Assembly (NCBI GenBank): GCA_018402255.1
Contig: JAGYIS010000004.1
Span: forward strand, 1-64,000
Length of the DNA: 64,000 nt
Direction of reading: 5' to 3'
Origin: Marinobacter sp.
GTDB taxonomy: Bacteria; Pseudomonadota; Gammaproteobacteria; Pseudomonadales; Oleiphilaceae
Part shown: piece after piece, positions 44,301 to 51,589 of the stretch
Layout: the number at the start of each line of letters is the position of its first letter
Position numbering within the stretch: the stretch's first letter is position 1
Made by a program: the position numbers and the translations under genes
The notes under the pieces: model-generated
Told to the model about the DNA's origin: nothing
Databases searched by the model: none
The model's input: the letters and a program-made list of their open reading frames with translations, nothing else

Positions 44301-44663
44301 ATGGCGAATCCACTCAGCGCACTCCCGGGCTACGGCTCTTTGGGTGAGCTTATTACGTAGCTGTATCTCAAACTCGGTGCCGTACAGGCCGCTCTCGCGC
44401 TGCGCTTTGGGGATAAAGAATTCCCGACGCTCCTTCTTAAGCCGATCTGTGACTTCGTTGGGCACGAACGTGGGAGCTGTAAACACGAACTGGACACTCT
44501 CAACCTTGGCTAACTCAGCCTTGAGAGCTTCAAATGCGTAGATGGAGAAACAGGAAGCCGCAATTTTCAGGCGCGTGCCGGGCTCAATAGTTTCCTTGAG
44601 ATCATCACCCAGCAGGCGATTGATATTGTCGATCATCTCCAAAATCTGCCCTCCCGTGGGCAT
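41370..44663 (-). CDS. SNF2-like helicase with PLD-like N-terminal domain
   Basis: Large ATPase of 1097 residues. The N-terminal ~250 residues (ASCFSIYAFEALKAELAKVESVQFVFTAPTF) resemble a phospholipase D-like domain without a clear HKD motif. SNF2/superfamily 2 motifs follow: LADSVGLGKTFTALAVVKYY (I), DLVVIDESHNFRNND (II), LMLSATPVNN (III), and the C-terminal RecA fold with ISEGQNLQDCDYLINYDIHWNP and IQRFGRIDRIGS (V-VI). It is the first gene of the six-gene operon. Such helicases are frequent in anti-phage islands as DNA translocases; role here is inferred. Confidence 0.9.
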   Translation of the reverse strand: MPTGGQILEMIDNINRLLGDDLKETIEPGTRLKIAASCFSIYAFEALKAELAKVESVQFVFTAPTFVPNEVTDRLKKERREFFIPKAQRESGLYGTEFEIQLRNKLTQRAVARECAEWIRHKAQFRSNKTKAPMQSFMHVAGNEGATAYMPVNGFTAVDLGYQQGNAVSNFVTRIDEQPHAQMYLQLFDQIWNDPSKVEDVTSAICDHIESVYQENSPERIYFIMLYNIFHDFLEDVDEDVLPNDLTGYRESLVWNKLFNYQKDAATGIINKLETYSGCILADSVGLGKTFTALAVVKYYELRNKSVLVLCPKKLADNWRNFNSNLTTNIFAKDRFNYDVLCHTDLSRTGGESFGIPLNRVNWGNYDLVVIDESHNFRNNDVYKDRETRYQKLMNKVIRAGVKTKVLMLSATPVNNRFNDLRNQLALAYEGQSETLGKHLKTETSVEEIFRRAQKAFNEWSELPPEERTAASILRALDFDFFELLDSVTIARSRKHIQTFYDTTDIGPFPERRKPLSFHCPITERTDVADLNHIFTELSLLKLAVYAPISYILPSRIRKYEELYDTQVEGGKGKLRQADREHSLQALMTTNLLKRLESSVAAFRLTLASLRANITRTLDAIEGFESSGQAIQIGDYLDNPGSFDSDDEDLSGLDEFTVGKKVQISLADMDLPSWRHDLDTDLLLIDGLLEAMRKVTPADDAKLQHLLKLINGKLENPLNPGNRKVLIFTAFADTADYLYDNLAPIARKLGLHVGKVTGSAAPKSTLHKAYDFQSLLTLFSPRSKEKAIALPNEPAELDILIGTDCISEGQNLQDCDYLINYDIHWNPVRIIQRFGRIDRIGSPNQQIQLVNYWPDISLDEYINLKERVENRMVIADVTATGDDNVLTAKSSEIAYRKEQLKRMQDEVIELEDVKAGVSITDLGLNDFRMDLLNYVKEHGELENVPFGMHALVPAQPQLGIEPGVIFALKNIHDSVNVNQQNRLQPYYLVYIGDDGDVVADHTEVKRLLDLVRSSCKGKVEPIPDLCHQFNAQTDDGRNMNRYSDLLSQAIRSMIDVKDEKDIDSLFGGGRTTALTNTIKGLDDFELIAFLVIEGQGA

Positions 44664-45112
44664 GCCAGCCTGGCTTACAATTCAATGTGGTGGCGCAGCG
44701 GACTCACATAGTTATCGTGGCTGAATTAGGCTGGTGAGTTGTATCGCCTCGTTGCTGACGCATATGTATATGTAGCTTGCAGTTTATGTGTGTGACTGGG
44801 GTAGGGCAAGGTGTCCCCGTTTTGAAGCAGTGAGCTTAAACTTGGCTCCTATCAACTCGGCGGTGCGCAGGGATTTCGTGTTGCCAGGGAACTCTGAGCA
44901 CGTTGGTGTCCAGGCGGTTGGTATCCAAGCTGGTATCCATGGAAATGCGCATTTGGGTAAGGCGACAGCGCAAGTGAATCGAATGGTTAACAGCGTAGGG
45001 TTAACAGAGTGGTTAACAGGAAAAACCGGTGTTTGGGGCCTGTGGCTGCGCTACGAACAGTGGGGAAGATTGAGTTGCTCGGGGTGTAGTTCTGATCTCA
45101 GATTTCTCCGGG
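44664..45112. other. Right-end spacer of the island without a gene
   Basis: About 450 bp upstream of the helicase gene. ORFs here are short, without ribosome sites or motifs, and no gene is supported. It should contain the promoter of the minus-strand operon and the right attachment arm; a GTTAACAG/GTTAACAG/GTTAACAGG triplet of short direct repeats is visible at 44987-45021. Confidence 0.5.
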
Positions 45113-45131
45113 TGTCACCTATATGTCACCT
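45113..45131. repeat. Right arm-type repeat (TGTCACCT pair)
   Basis: Two TGTCACCT octamers separated by three bases, differing by one base from the left-end copy at 30236-30254, 68 bp inside attR. Likely integrase arm-binding sites. Confidence 0.6.
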
Positions 45132-45147
45132 AGAGTGCTTTGCAACG

Positions 45148-45187
45148 AAAAACCGCCACTCGGTATTACCCGTAAGTGGCGGTTTTT
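45148..45187. terminator. Island-borne terminator of tRNA-Arg
   Basis: Perfect hairpin with 13-bp arms (AAAAACCGCCACT) and a 14-base loop, flanked by A and T runs so it works in both directions. It lies 12 bases 3' of the intact tRNA-Arg and is inside the island. Confidence 0.8.
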
Positions 45188-45198
45188 GAAAGAATTAT

Positions 45199-45275
<77 letters not shown>

Positions 45276-45364
45276 ATTCGAAACGGTCGATTGCTCGTCA
45301 ATTTCGAGTGCGCAATCTTACGTGCGCCGGGGGCTTCTGTCCAGCCCTGCGGAGCAAGTCGACT

Positions 45365-45910
45365 TCAGCGGATGGGCAGGCGCTGGTCCGGGGTTATGCT
45401 GACCAGATCTTTATCGTTACTGAAGGTCACTTCGCCGTCCTGTACTGACACCTGAAACGTCATCGATCGCTCAACCAGGCCTGCCAATGCGGCGGTGCTT
45501 TCGGCGGGCAGGTCGACGATGGTCAGGTTGCCAAATCGTTCCAGCTTGTTATGGTGTTTGTCCCACCATACGGGCACGGCGCGGCCGCCATGGGTGTAGA
45601 GAATGACCTGTTTTGCGCGGTTGCAGGATTTGCGTATCCGGTCCTCATCGGGCAGGCCCAGATCTATCCAGAGCTCGATTTCGTCTGACAGGGATTTCTG
45701 CCAGAGCTCCGGTTCGTCATCGGTGCTCAGGCCTCGGCAAAACTCCAGCGTGTCGTTTGCGTTCAAGGCGAAGGCCAGAAGCCGGATCATCATGCGCTCG
45801 TCGTTTTCCGACGGATGGCGGGCAATGGTCAGGTGGTGGTCAGCATAATAGTGCCTGTCCATATCGGCGATATGGAGTGTGGCTTTGAAGATCGTGGCTT
45901 TCAGTGCCAT
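45365..45910 (-). CDS. yaeQ: YaeQ family protein
   Basis: Cytoplasmic protein of 181 residues, full length for YaeQ, which has a PD-(D/E)xK-like nuclease fold but no established activity. Typical segments are ALKATIFKATLHIADMDRHYYADHHLTIARHPSENDERMMIRLLAFAL and ELWIDLGLPDEDRIRKSCNRAKQVILYTHG. It faces the tRNA-Arg gene on the same strand and is the first core gene right of the island. Confidence 0.95.
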   Translation of the reverse strand: MALKATIFKATLHIADMDRHYYADHHLTIARHPSENDERMMIRLLAFALNANDTLEFCRGLSTDDEPELWQKSLSDEIELWIDLGLPDEDRIRKSCNRAKQVILYTHGGRAVPVWWDKHHNKLERFGNLTIVDLPAESTAALAGLVERSMTFQVSVQDGEVTFSNDKDLVSITPDQRLPIR

Positions 45911-45979
45911 TGAGCGTCCTGTGTTTTCGTGAGCAGGGCATTAGTGTAGAGCAATTTTGACGTGGCAGGGCATAGCGGC

Positions 45980-46354
45980 ATGGTGATGTTGCGGGGATTT
46001 CTGGTTCTGGTGGTGTTTTTTCTGCTGGGTGAGGCAGTTAGGGTGTTTGCTGGTTTGCCGGTGAGCGGTGGTGTTTTGGGTATGGTGATGGCCACCGTAA
46101 CGCTGATGGTGCGTGGGCGTGTGAGCACCGAGCTGGCGACGGCCAGCCAGGGGCTGATCTCGATATTGGTCCTGTTGATTACGCCGGGTGTGGTGGGCGT
46201 TTTCTTTATTGCCGATCAGTTTTACGGGCACTGGGCCACGGTGTTGGTGGCGCTGGTGATTGGCACTTTATTGAGTGTGTTCACTACCTTGTTGCTGATG
46301 AAGAAGGTGGCAGCGCTCGGCAAGGAGGGTGGCAGCCATGACCGATCAGCCTGA
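45980..46354 (+). CDS. CidA/LrgA family membrane protein
   Basis: Holin-like membrane protein of ~124 residues with four hydrophobic helices (LRGFLVLVVFFLLGEAVRVF, PVSGGVLGMVMATVTL, LISILVLLITPGVVGVFF, TVLVALVIGTLLSVFTTLLLM). Family members affect murein hydrolase export or pyruvate/metabolite transport. ATG at 45980 is preferred over the track's GTG at 45962. It overlaps the LrgB gene by 17 bases, giving the usual lrgAB pair. Confidence 0.9.
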   Translation: MVMLRGFLVLVVFFLLGEAVRVFAGLPVSGGVLGMVMATVTLMVRGRVSTELATASQGLISILVLLITPGVVGVFFIADQFYGHWATVLVALVIGTLLSVFTTLLLMKKVAALGKEGGSHDRSA

Positions 46355-47063
46355 GATTGTCAGGTCATTAATGTCAGTGTGGACAGCCAGCCCTCTGCTC
46401 TCCGTCGCTCTGACTCTGGGTGCTTTCATTGTGGCCCAGTGGTTGTTTGTCCGGTTCAGGCGACCGCTCTGGATGCCCCCGGTGATGATCGCGGCGCTGT
46501 TGCTGGCGACCGTTGTTGCCCTGACCGGTCTGGGGTTTGAGCGTTACGAGCAGGGTGCGCGCTGGTTAACCGTGCTGTTGGGCCCGGCAACGGTGGCTCT
46601 GGGCGTTCCGCTTTATCAACAGATGCATCACATTCGGGCGCTTTGGCGACCGATTCTGGTCACCCTGCCGTTAGCGGCTACACTGGCAGCGGCCTATGCC
46701 CTGGGTATTGCCTGGTTAATGGGAGCCACACCCGAGGTGCTGGCATCGCTGGCACCCAAATCCGTCACTGCGCCTATTGCTATGGGCATTACGGAAGAGT
46801 TGGGCGGTTCGGTCTCGCTGACGCTGGGCGGCCTGTTGATCACCGGCGTGCTGGCATCGCTGTTCGTTGACTGGTGTACCCGCTGGCTCAAGATTACCGA
46901 CGACCGGATTGTCGGCTTTGCGCTCGGGCTGAATGGTCACGCCATTGGTACCGCCAGAGCCTTCGAAATCAGCCACACAGCGGGTGCTTTTGCCTCTTTG
47001 GGCATGGGGCTGACCGGGGTGTTTACGGCGCTGTTCTTGCCGTTGGCATTTCTGCTGTTCTGA
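46338..47063 (+). CDS. LrgB family membrane protein
   Basis: Polytopic membrane protein of 241 residues with six or more hydrophobic helices and the LrgB hallmarks GPATVALGVPLYQQ, LAPKSVTAPIAMGITEELGG and FALGLNGHAIGTARAFE. It acts with its LrgA partner, whose gene it overlaps. ATG at 46338 follows an AAGGAGGG site by about seven bases and is preferred to the track's GTG at 46329. Confidence 0.93.
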   Translation: MTDQPEIVRSLMSVWTASPLLSVALTLGAFIVAQWLFVRFRRPLWMPPVMIAALLLATVVALTGLGFERYEQGARWLTVLLGPATVALGVPLYQQMHHIRALWRPILVTLPLAATLAAAYALGIAWLMGATPEVLASLAPKSVTAPIAMGITEELGGSVSLTLGGLLITGVLASLFVDWCTRWLKITDDRIVGFALGLNGHAIGTARAFEISHTAGAFASLGMGLTGVFTALFLPLAFLLF

Positions 47064-47111
47064 TACAAAACTTTGCGTAAATTCTGCACAAACGGTTGCA
47101 ATCCTTTTTCG

Positions 47112-47130
47112 CAATGATAATAATTACCAC
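47112..47130. promoter_or_regulatory. Probable Fur box upstream of bfd
   Basis: AATGATAATAATTACCAC resembles the Fur consensus (repeated GATAAT units) and lies about 30 bases before the bfd start. Bfd genes are commonly derepressed under iron limitation through Fur, so position and sequence agree. No binding data are available. Confidence 0.65.
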
Positions 47131-47159
47131 TAACATTTCATTGTTAGTGAGAACCTCTT

Positions 47160-47366
47160 ATGTACGTGTGCCTTTGCGTTGGCGTGACAGACAGAGAAAT
47201 CCGCAAAGCAGCGGATGACGGCATTAGCTCCATGCGCCAGTTGGGCAAAGAGCTGGGTGTCGGCCGGCAATGCGGCCGCTGCGCCTGCACGGCCCGGGAA
47301 ATTCTCAAAGAAGCCCGCTCTCCGGATTACATGGCGCTCGCTAATATGCTGGCACAACCGGCCTGA
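47160..47366 (+). CDS. bfd: Bacterioferritin-associated ferredoxin
   Basis: Small [2Fe-2S] protein of 68 residues with the Bfd ligand pattern CLC near the N-terminus and CGRC at ~residues 38-41. Bfd delivers electrons to bacterioferritin so that stored iron can be released. Bacterioferritin is encoded 125 bp downstream on the same strand, and a Fur-like box lies upstream. Length and motifs are normal. Confidence 0.95.
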   Translation: MYVCLCVGVTDREIRKAADDGISSMRQLGKELGVGRQCGRCACTAREILKEARSPDYMALANMLAQPA

Positions 47367-47490
47367 ACCTCCCTCCCGTTGGATCACCGGCAGACCGGCT
47401 ACTGAGTCTGTCTCGCATCCGACATTTTTTATCGCTGCCAAACCGGCTATCCTGATTAACTGATGAAGAAACAAATCAAGGATTCCGGTT

Positions 47491-47967
47491 ATGAAAGGCG
47501 ATAAGAAAGTTATTCAGTTCCTCAATAAAGTGCTGGCCAATGAGCTGACGGCCATCAATCAGTACTTCCTGCATTCGCGCATGTACAAGGATTGGGGCAT
47601 TACCAAACTGGCCGCCAAAGAGTACGAAGAGTCCATTGACGAAATGAAGCATGCTGATCAGCTGATCGAACGCATTCTGTTTCTCGAAGGGCTGCCCAAC
47701 CTGCAAGACCTGAACAAGCTGATGATTGGTGAGAACGTCCAGGAGATGATCGAGTGCGATCTGAAGCTGGAGCACCTCGCTCACACGGACCTGAAAGACG
47801 CCGTTATCTATTGCGAACAGGTACAGGACTTCACCAGCCGCGAACTGTTCCGCAGTATCCTCGATAGCGAAGAAGAGCACATCGACTGGCTCGAAACCCA
47901 ACTGGAAATGATTTCCCAGATGGGCATTCAGAACTATATCCAGCTTCAATCCTCTGCTGCGGAGTAA
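47491..47967 (+). CDS. bfr: Bacterioferritin
   Basis: Heme-containing ferritin of 158 residues that oxidises and stores iron in a 24-subunit shell. Diiron-site residues lie in [32 protein letters not shown] (with the heme-ligand Met) and [16 protein letters not shown] precedes its ATG. The pair with bfd upstream gives storage plus release. Confidence 0.96.
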   Translation: MKGDKKVIQFLNKVLANELTAINQYFLHSRMYKDWGITKLAAKEYEESIDEMKHADQLIERILFLEGLPNLQDLNKLMIGENVQEMIECDLKLEHLAHTDLKDAVIYCEQVQDFTSRELFRSILDSEEEHIDWLETQLEMISQMGIQNYIQLQSSAAE

Positions 47968-47976
47968 ACACGGACA

Positions 47977-49332
47977 ATGGACCTGTCATGTTTCAAGGCC
48001 TACGACCTTCGCGGTCGGGTGCCTGACCAGTTAAACCCCATTCTCGCCGAGAAAATCGGCCGGGCTTACGTGGCCATCACCGGCGCGAAAAAAGTCATCG
48101 TGGGTTATGACATCCGGCTTTCCAGCCCGGAAATCAGTGACGCACTCAGCTCTGGCCTGATGGCAGCAGGTGCCGACGTTTATGACATCGGCCTGTGCGG
48201 GACCGAACAGGTCTATTTCGCCACCAGCCACTATGGCATGGACGGTGGCATCATGGTCACCGCCAGCCATAACCCGAAAGACCACAATGGCATGAAAATG
48301 GTGGGTCCCGAGTCCCGGCCGATCAGCTCCGATAACGGCTTGAATGAAATCCGCGACCGGGTTCTTGAACCTTTCGCGGACGCACCGGAGCAAGGCCGGC
48401 ATGAGACACTGGAGGTGATGAGCGCCTACATCGACCATTTGTTGGGTTATGTCGATGCCGCCAGCCTCAAGCCCCTGACCATTGTCTGCAACGCCGGCAA
48501 CGGCGGTGCTGGCCTGGTGATTGATGAGATTGAGCAGCACTTGCCGTTCGAATTCATCAAACTTCACCATGAGGCGGATGGCCATTTCCCCAACGGCGTG
48601 CCTAATCCGATCCTGCAGGAGAATCGCAAGGTCACCGCTGATGCGGTCATCGAACACAGCGCGGCCATGGGCATCGCCTGGGACGGTGACTACGACCGCT
48701 GCTTCTTCTTTGATGAAAACGGCCGCTTTATCGAAGGCTATTACATCGTCGGCCTGCTGGCGGATCAGTTCCTGAGAAAAACCGGCGGCGGCAAGGTTAT
48801 CCACGATCCGAGGTTGATCTGGAACACCATAGAGCTTGTCGAAGCTGCCGGTGGCCAAGCCATTGAAAGCAAAACCGGCCACGCCTTCATCAAGCAAAGA
48901 ATGCGCGATGAAGACGCGGTCTACGGCGGCGAAATGAGTGCCCACCACTACTTCCGCGATTTCGCCTACTGCGACAGTGGCATGATCCCCTGGCTGTTAA
49001 TCGCTGAGCGACTGTGCCAATCCGGCCAGACCCTGTCGTCGTTAATCGACGCCAGAATCGAAGCCTATCCGGCCAGCGGCGAGATCAACCGCACCATCAA
49101 CGATCCCCCCAAAGTGATCGCCGCCATCGAAGCCAGATACACCGTCGGCGCCAAAAGCGTCAGCTACGTCGATGGCCTGAGCGTGGAATTCGACAACTGG
49201 CGTTTCAACCTGCGGATGTCCAACACCGAACCGGTGGTTCGCCTGAACGTAGAATCGAGGGGTGACATACCGTTGATGGAAGAAAAAACTGAAGAGTTGT
49301 TAGCGGAAATGGAAAGACTCAATATCCAATAG
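47977..49332 (+). CDS. Phosphomannomutase/phosphoglucomutase
   Basis: Alpha-D-phosphohexomutase of 451 residues. The phosphoserine loop MVTASHNPKDHNGMK (~residue 95), metal-binding DGDYDRCFFFDENG (~residue 237), sugar-binding GEMSAHHYFRDFAYCDSG (~residue 312) and phosphate-binding RMSNTEP near the C-terminus are all present. It makes mannose-1-phosphate for LPS, exopolysaccharide or GDP-mannose, closer to CpsG/ManB than to AlgC by length. It follows bfr by nine bases, an unusual neighbour. Confidence 0.95.
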   Translation: MDLSCFKAYDLRGRVPDQLNPILAEKIGRAYVAITGAKKVIVGYDIRLSSPEISDALSSGLMAAGADVYDIGLCGTEQVYFATSHYGMDGGIMVTASHNPKDHNGMKMVGPESRPISSDNGLNEIRDRVLEPFADAPEQGRHETLEVMSAYIDHLLGYVDAASLKPLTIVCNAGNGGAGLVIDEIEQHLPFEFIKLHHEADGHFPNGVPNPILQENRKVTADAVIEHSAAMGIAWDGDYDRCFFFDENGRFIEGYYIVGLLADQFLRKTGGGKVIHDPRLIWNTIELVEAAGGQAIESKTGHAFIKQRMRDEDAVYGGEMSAHHYFRDFAYCDSGMIPWLLIAERLCQSGQTLSSLIDARIEAYPASGEINRTINDPPKVIAAIEARYTVGAKSVSYVDGLSVEFDNWRFNLRMSNTEPVVRLNVESRGDIPLMEEKTEELLAEMERLNIQ

Positions 49333-49360
49333 GTTTAAAGAAAACACGTTCCGCCAACGG

Positions 49361-49440
49361 GCCAAGGTATGGGGTAGACCTTCAGAAACAATCAGGAAAT
49401 CCACGATTTCCGTTTCGGAAGGTCTACCCCATACCTTGGC
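49361..49440. repeat. Long nested inverted repeat between convergent genes
   Basis: A perfect 23-bp inverted repeat (outer arms 49361-49383 and 49418-49440) that extends inward by five more pairs after one mismatch and encloses a second six-base hairpin (GGAAAT/ATTTCC). It lies between the convergent phosphomannomutase and pldA genes. No T-run follows, so it may be a repeat element or a bidirectional transcription barrier. Confidence 0.8.
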
Positions 49441-49454
49441 CTTACTCCCAAACC

Positions 49455-50571
49455 TCAAAGCCAGTTGTTGAGCATAATCCCGATACCAAACCGCTCAGTC
49501 CGCTCGTTGTAGTCAATCAGACTCTCGCCGTATCCGTTGTAATATTGGAAAAAGCCCTTCAGCGTATCGCCCATAGGAAAGCTATAGCCAAATTCCACGG
49601 ATGACTTGTTGTCCGACCGCAGATTGTTCAACAGCTTCAGAGAAAACGTGCGGTCTTCGCTCAGCTTGTAAACGGCGTGGTAACTGGCATGCCCCAGATA
49701 CCGAGTGATATCAGAATTATCATCGTCCCCGCTGCTTTCCGGCAGGCGATACCAGGGGTTCACCATAAACAGCCAGCGATCGTAACTGTACGCGGCAGAC
49801 CCCATGATCCGGTTCCAGCTCCGAGACCGGGGTTCAGACTGACCATTGGACTGATGGTTGAACCCCAGGGAAACCGCGCTCAACGTGCCCGGCCCCAGGT
49901 CCCAGTTCAGTCGCTGCCGGACGAAAATCTCGGGCTCGTAATTGGTCTCACGGAACGGCGCTGAATCTTTGGTGTTGTATACCTGCCAGAACGACTTCTG
50001 GGTATAGCCAAACCACAGTGTCGTGCCGTCATCGAAAACTCCGGTCAGCAGGGGGACTTTGAAGCTGATCTGATACTTGGCTTCTTCATACTCCAGTTCA
50101 TAATCATAACTGGCGCCGCCCAATCTGGGGCTGGTCGGTGTTGTGTTGGGGTGGTCTACGTAGGTGATGGGCAGAATGTAGTTTGGCCGATGGGTCAGAA
50201 AGCTGCCGGAGAACGAGAAGATGGCCTTTTCCGCCGCCAGATAGTTGTCTACCAGTGCTGCCACCATTCCAGTGTCTGACTCATCTTCGAGGGCATCGGT
50301 TACCAGCTCTTCCCGAACCGTGTCATCAGCTGCCAGAGCTTCGGATTCCCGTTCTGTCAGCTCCACAGTGGCTTCATCCGCTTTGTCGCGCGCGGTTGAC
50401 GGATCTCGCTGACTATCGTAGCAAGCCAAACGCTGGATGCCATCCCTGATCAGCGCACAATCCAGCGTATCAATATCTTCGGAGGTGGATTCCTGAGCGA
50501 GCGCCAAAGAATTTGCTGCCAGCAAAAATGTCAGAGCAAGCCCTGAATGGCCAGAGTGGAGGTTGTTTCAT
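49455..50571 (-). pseudogene. pldA: Outer-membrane phospholipase A, signal peptide broken by one base
   Basis: PldA-type barrel whose mature part is intact. The catalytic GFNHQSNGQSEPRSRSWNR (His and Ser of the family's HxSNG) and a C-terminal strand are visible. The track start at 50525 is a TTG in the middle of the signal peptide. ATG at 50571, with TGAGGA eight bases upstream, gives MKQPPLWPFRA, and removal of one base around 50520-50545 joins it to a clean ALTFLLAANSLALAQ signal sequence (total 1117 nt, one over a multiple of three). Sequencing error is likely. Confidence 0.85.
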
Positions 50572-50580
50572 GGAAATTCC

Positions 50581-50913
50581 TCAAGATGTGGCGGTTATGC
50601 TGAGCCAGGTATGGACGATACTGTAAACCCAGATGCCAAGAAGTGTTACAGCCAGCAAAGAAAAAACCAGTTTGTGACGGAGATTGTGGGGGGCATTGGC
50701 TGAGCCGACCCAGCGCAAATACATCAAACCGATGAAGCTGAGAAAAACACCGAGGCTGGCGACCGCTGGTAAAATAAGCCACGCTGCGTTCAAAGACATT
50801 CCTGCATCGGCCTGGCGGCTGAACCAGATCATGGATACCAGCAAAACGGCGAGACTGGAAAACTCCACAATCAATAGAGGTTTGCGCAGGCGGTTCGGAT
50901 TCGTATCGGGCAT
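50581..50913 (-). CDS. Small integral membrane protein, three helices
   Basis: Protein of 110 residues with three hydrophobic helices (LLIVEFSSLAVLLVSMIWF, AWLILPAVASLGVFLSFIGLMYL, KLVFSLLAVTLLGIWVYSIVHTWL) and a short polar N-terminus. No family recognised. ATG at 50913. It lies ten bases upstream of pldA on the same strand, and could share its promoter. Confidence 0.75.
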   Translation of the reverse strand: MPDTNPNRLRKPLLIVEFSSLAVLLVSMIWFSRQADAGMSLNAAWLILPAVASLGVFLSFIGLMYLRWVGSANAPHNLRHKLVFSLLAVTLLGIWVYSIVHTWLSITATS

Positions 50914-51123
50914 GTGGCTCCCTGATCTGGCGATCGGTATTAGGAAAAGGCGTGGTTAACGGGTATGGTAACCGCAATTGTCATTAGAACGGTCACAGCC
51001 TACAAAACTGTCATTATGATGGTTGAAATCAAATTCTGTTTCCGGCATTTGGTTTTTTTGCAGGGGCTCAATCGCTATAATGCTGCGACCAAAAGATTAT
51101 AACGCTCAAATGCGAGGTGCATT

Positions 51124-51543
51124 GTGAAGATGAAGAGAGTCCTGGCTGTTGTTTTGCTTGGTTTTGGCCTGGCTGCTGGTGCCGCACTGGCTAGTGTTGA
51201 AGACGAGATTCGTAGCCGTATTCAGCCGATTGGTAACGTGTGTTTGCAGGGCGAAGAGTGTGGTGAAGCGGCAGCTGCCAGCGAAACCGCCAGTTCTGGC
51301 CCGCGCTCCGGGAGTGAAGTTTACGATGCAGCCTGCATGGCCTGCCACACCACTGGCGCCGCTGGTGCTCCGGTGATTGGCAATGCTGAACAATGGGCTC
51401 CGCGCATCGAAAAGGGCATGGACACCCTGATTGACCACGCTATTAACGGCTTTAATGCCATGCCGGCCAAAGGTGGTTGCTCCAGCTGCTCCGATGAAGA
51501 GATCGTGGCATCGATCGAACATATTATCGGGCAAAGCCAGTAA
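51124..51543 (+). CDS. Cytochrome c5 family protein
   Basis: Periplasmic monoheme cytochrome c of 139 residues. Signal peptide ends ALASVED, the heme site is CMACH at ~residue 82, and a distal Met ligand lies in AMPAKGGCSSCSDEE, which also contains the cytochrome c5 disulfide Cys pair. GTG start supported by GAGG six bases away. It has its own terminator at 51559. Probable electron shuttle between respiratory complexes. Confidence 0.93.
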   Translation: MKMKRVLAVVLLGFGLAAGAALASVEDEIRSRIQPIGNVCLQGEECGEAAAASETASSGPRSGSEVYDAACMACHTTGAAGAPVIGNAEQWAPRIEKGMDTLIDHAINGFNAMPAKGGCSSCSDEEIVASIEHIIGQSQ

Positions 51544-51558
51544 CAGATTGTTGTCTGA

Positions 51559-51584
51559 CAAAGCCCCGATTCATCGGGGCTTTG
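51559..51584. terminator. Bidirectional terminator between cytochrome c5 and rep
   Basis: Hairpin CAAAGCCCCGA / TCGGGGCTTTG with a short loop followed by a T-rich stretch, placed 16 bases after the cytochrome stop and just past the convergent rep stop. Confidence 0.85.
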
Positions 51585-51589
51585 TTGTT

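Noticed and set aside
44788-45189. 133-aa plus-strand ORF at the right end of the island
   Set aside because: Crosses the att arm repeats and terminator hairpin, has low coding character and no homology I can name.
48031-48948. 305-aa minus-strand ORF in the phosphomannomutase gene
   Set aside because: Shadow of a gene with all catalytic motifs intact.
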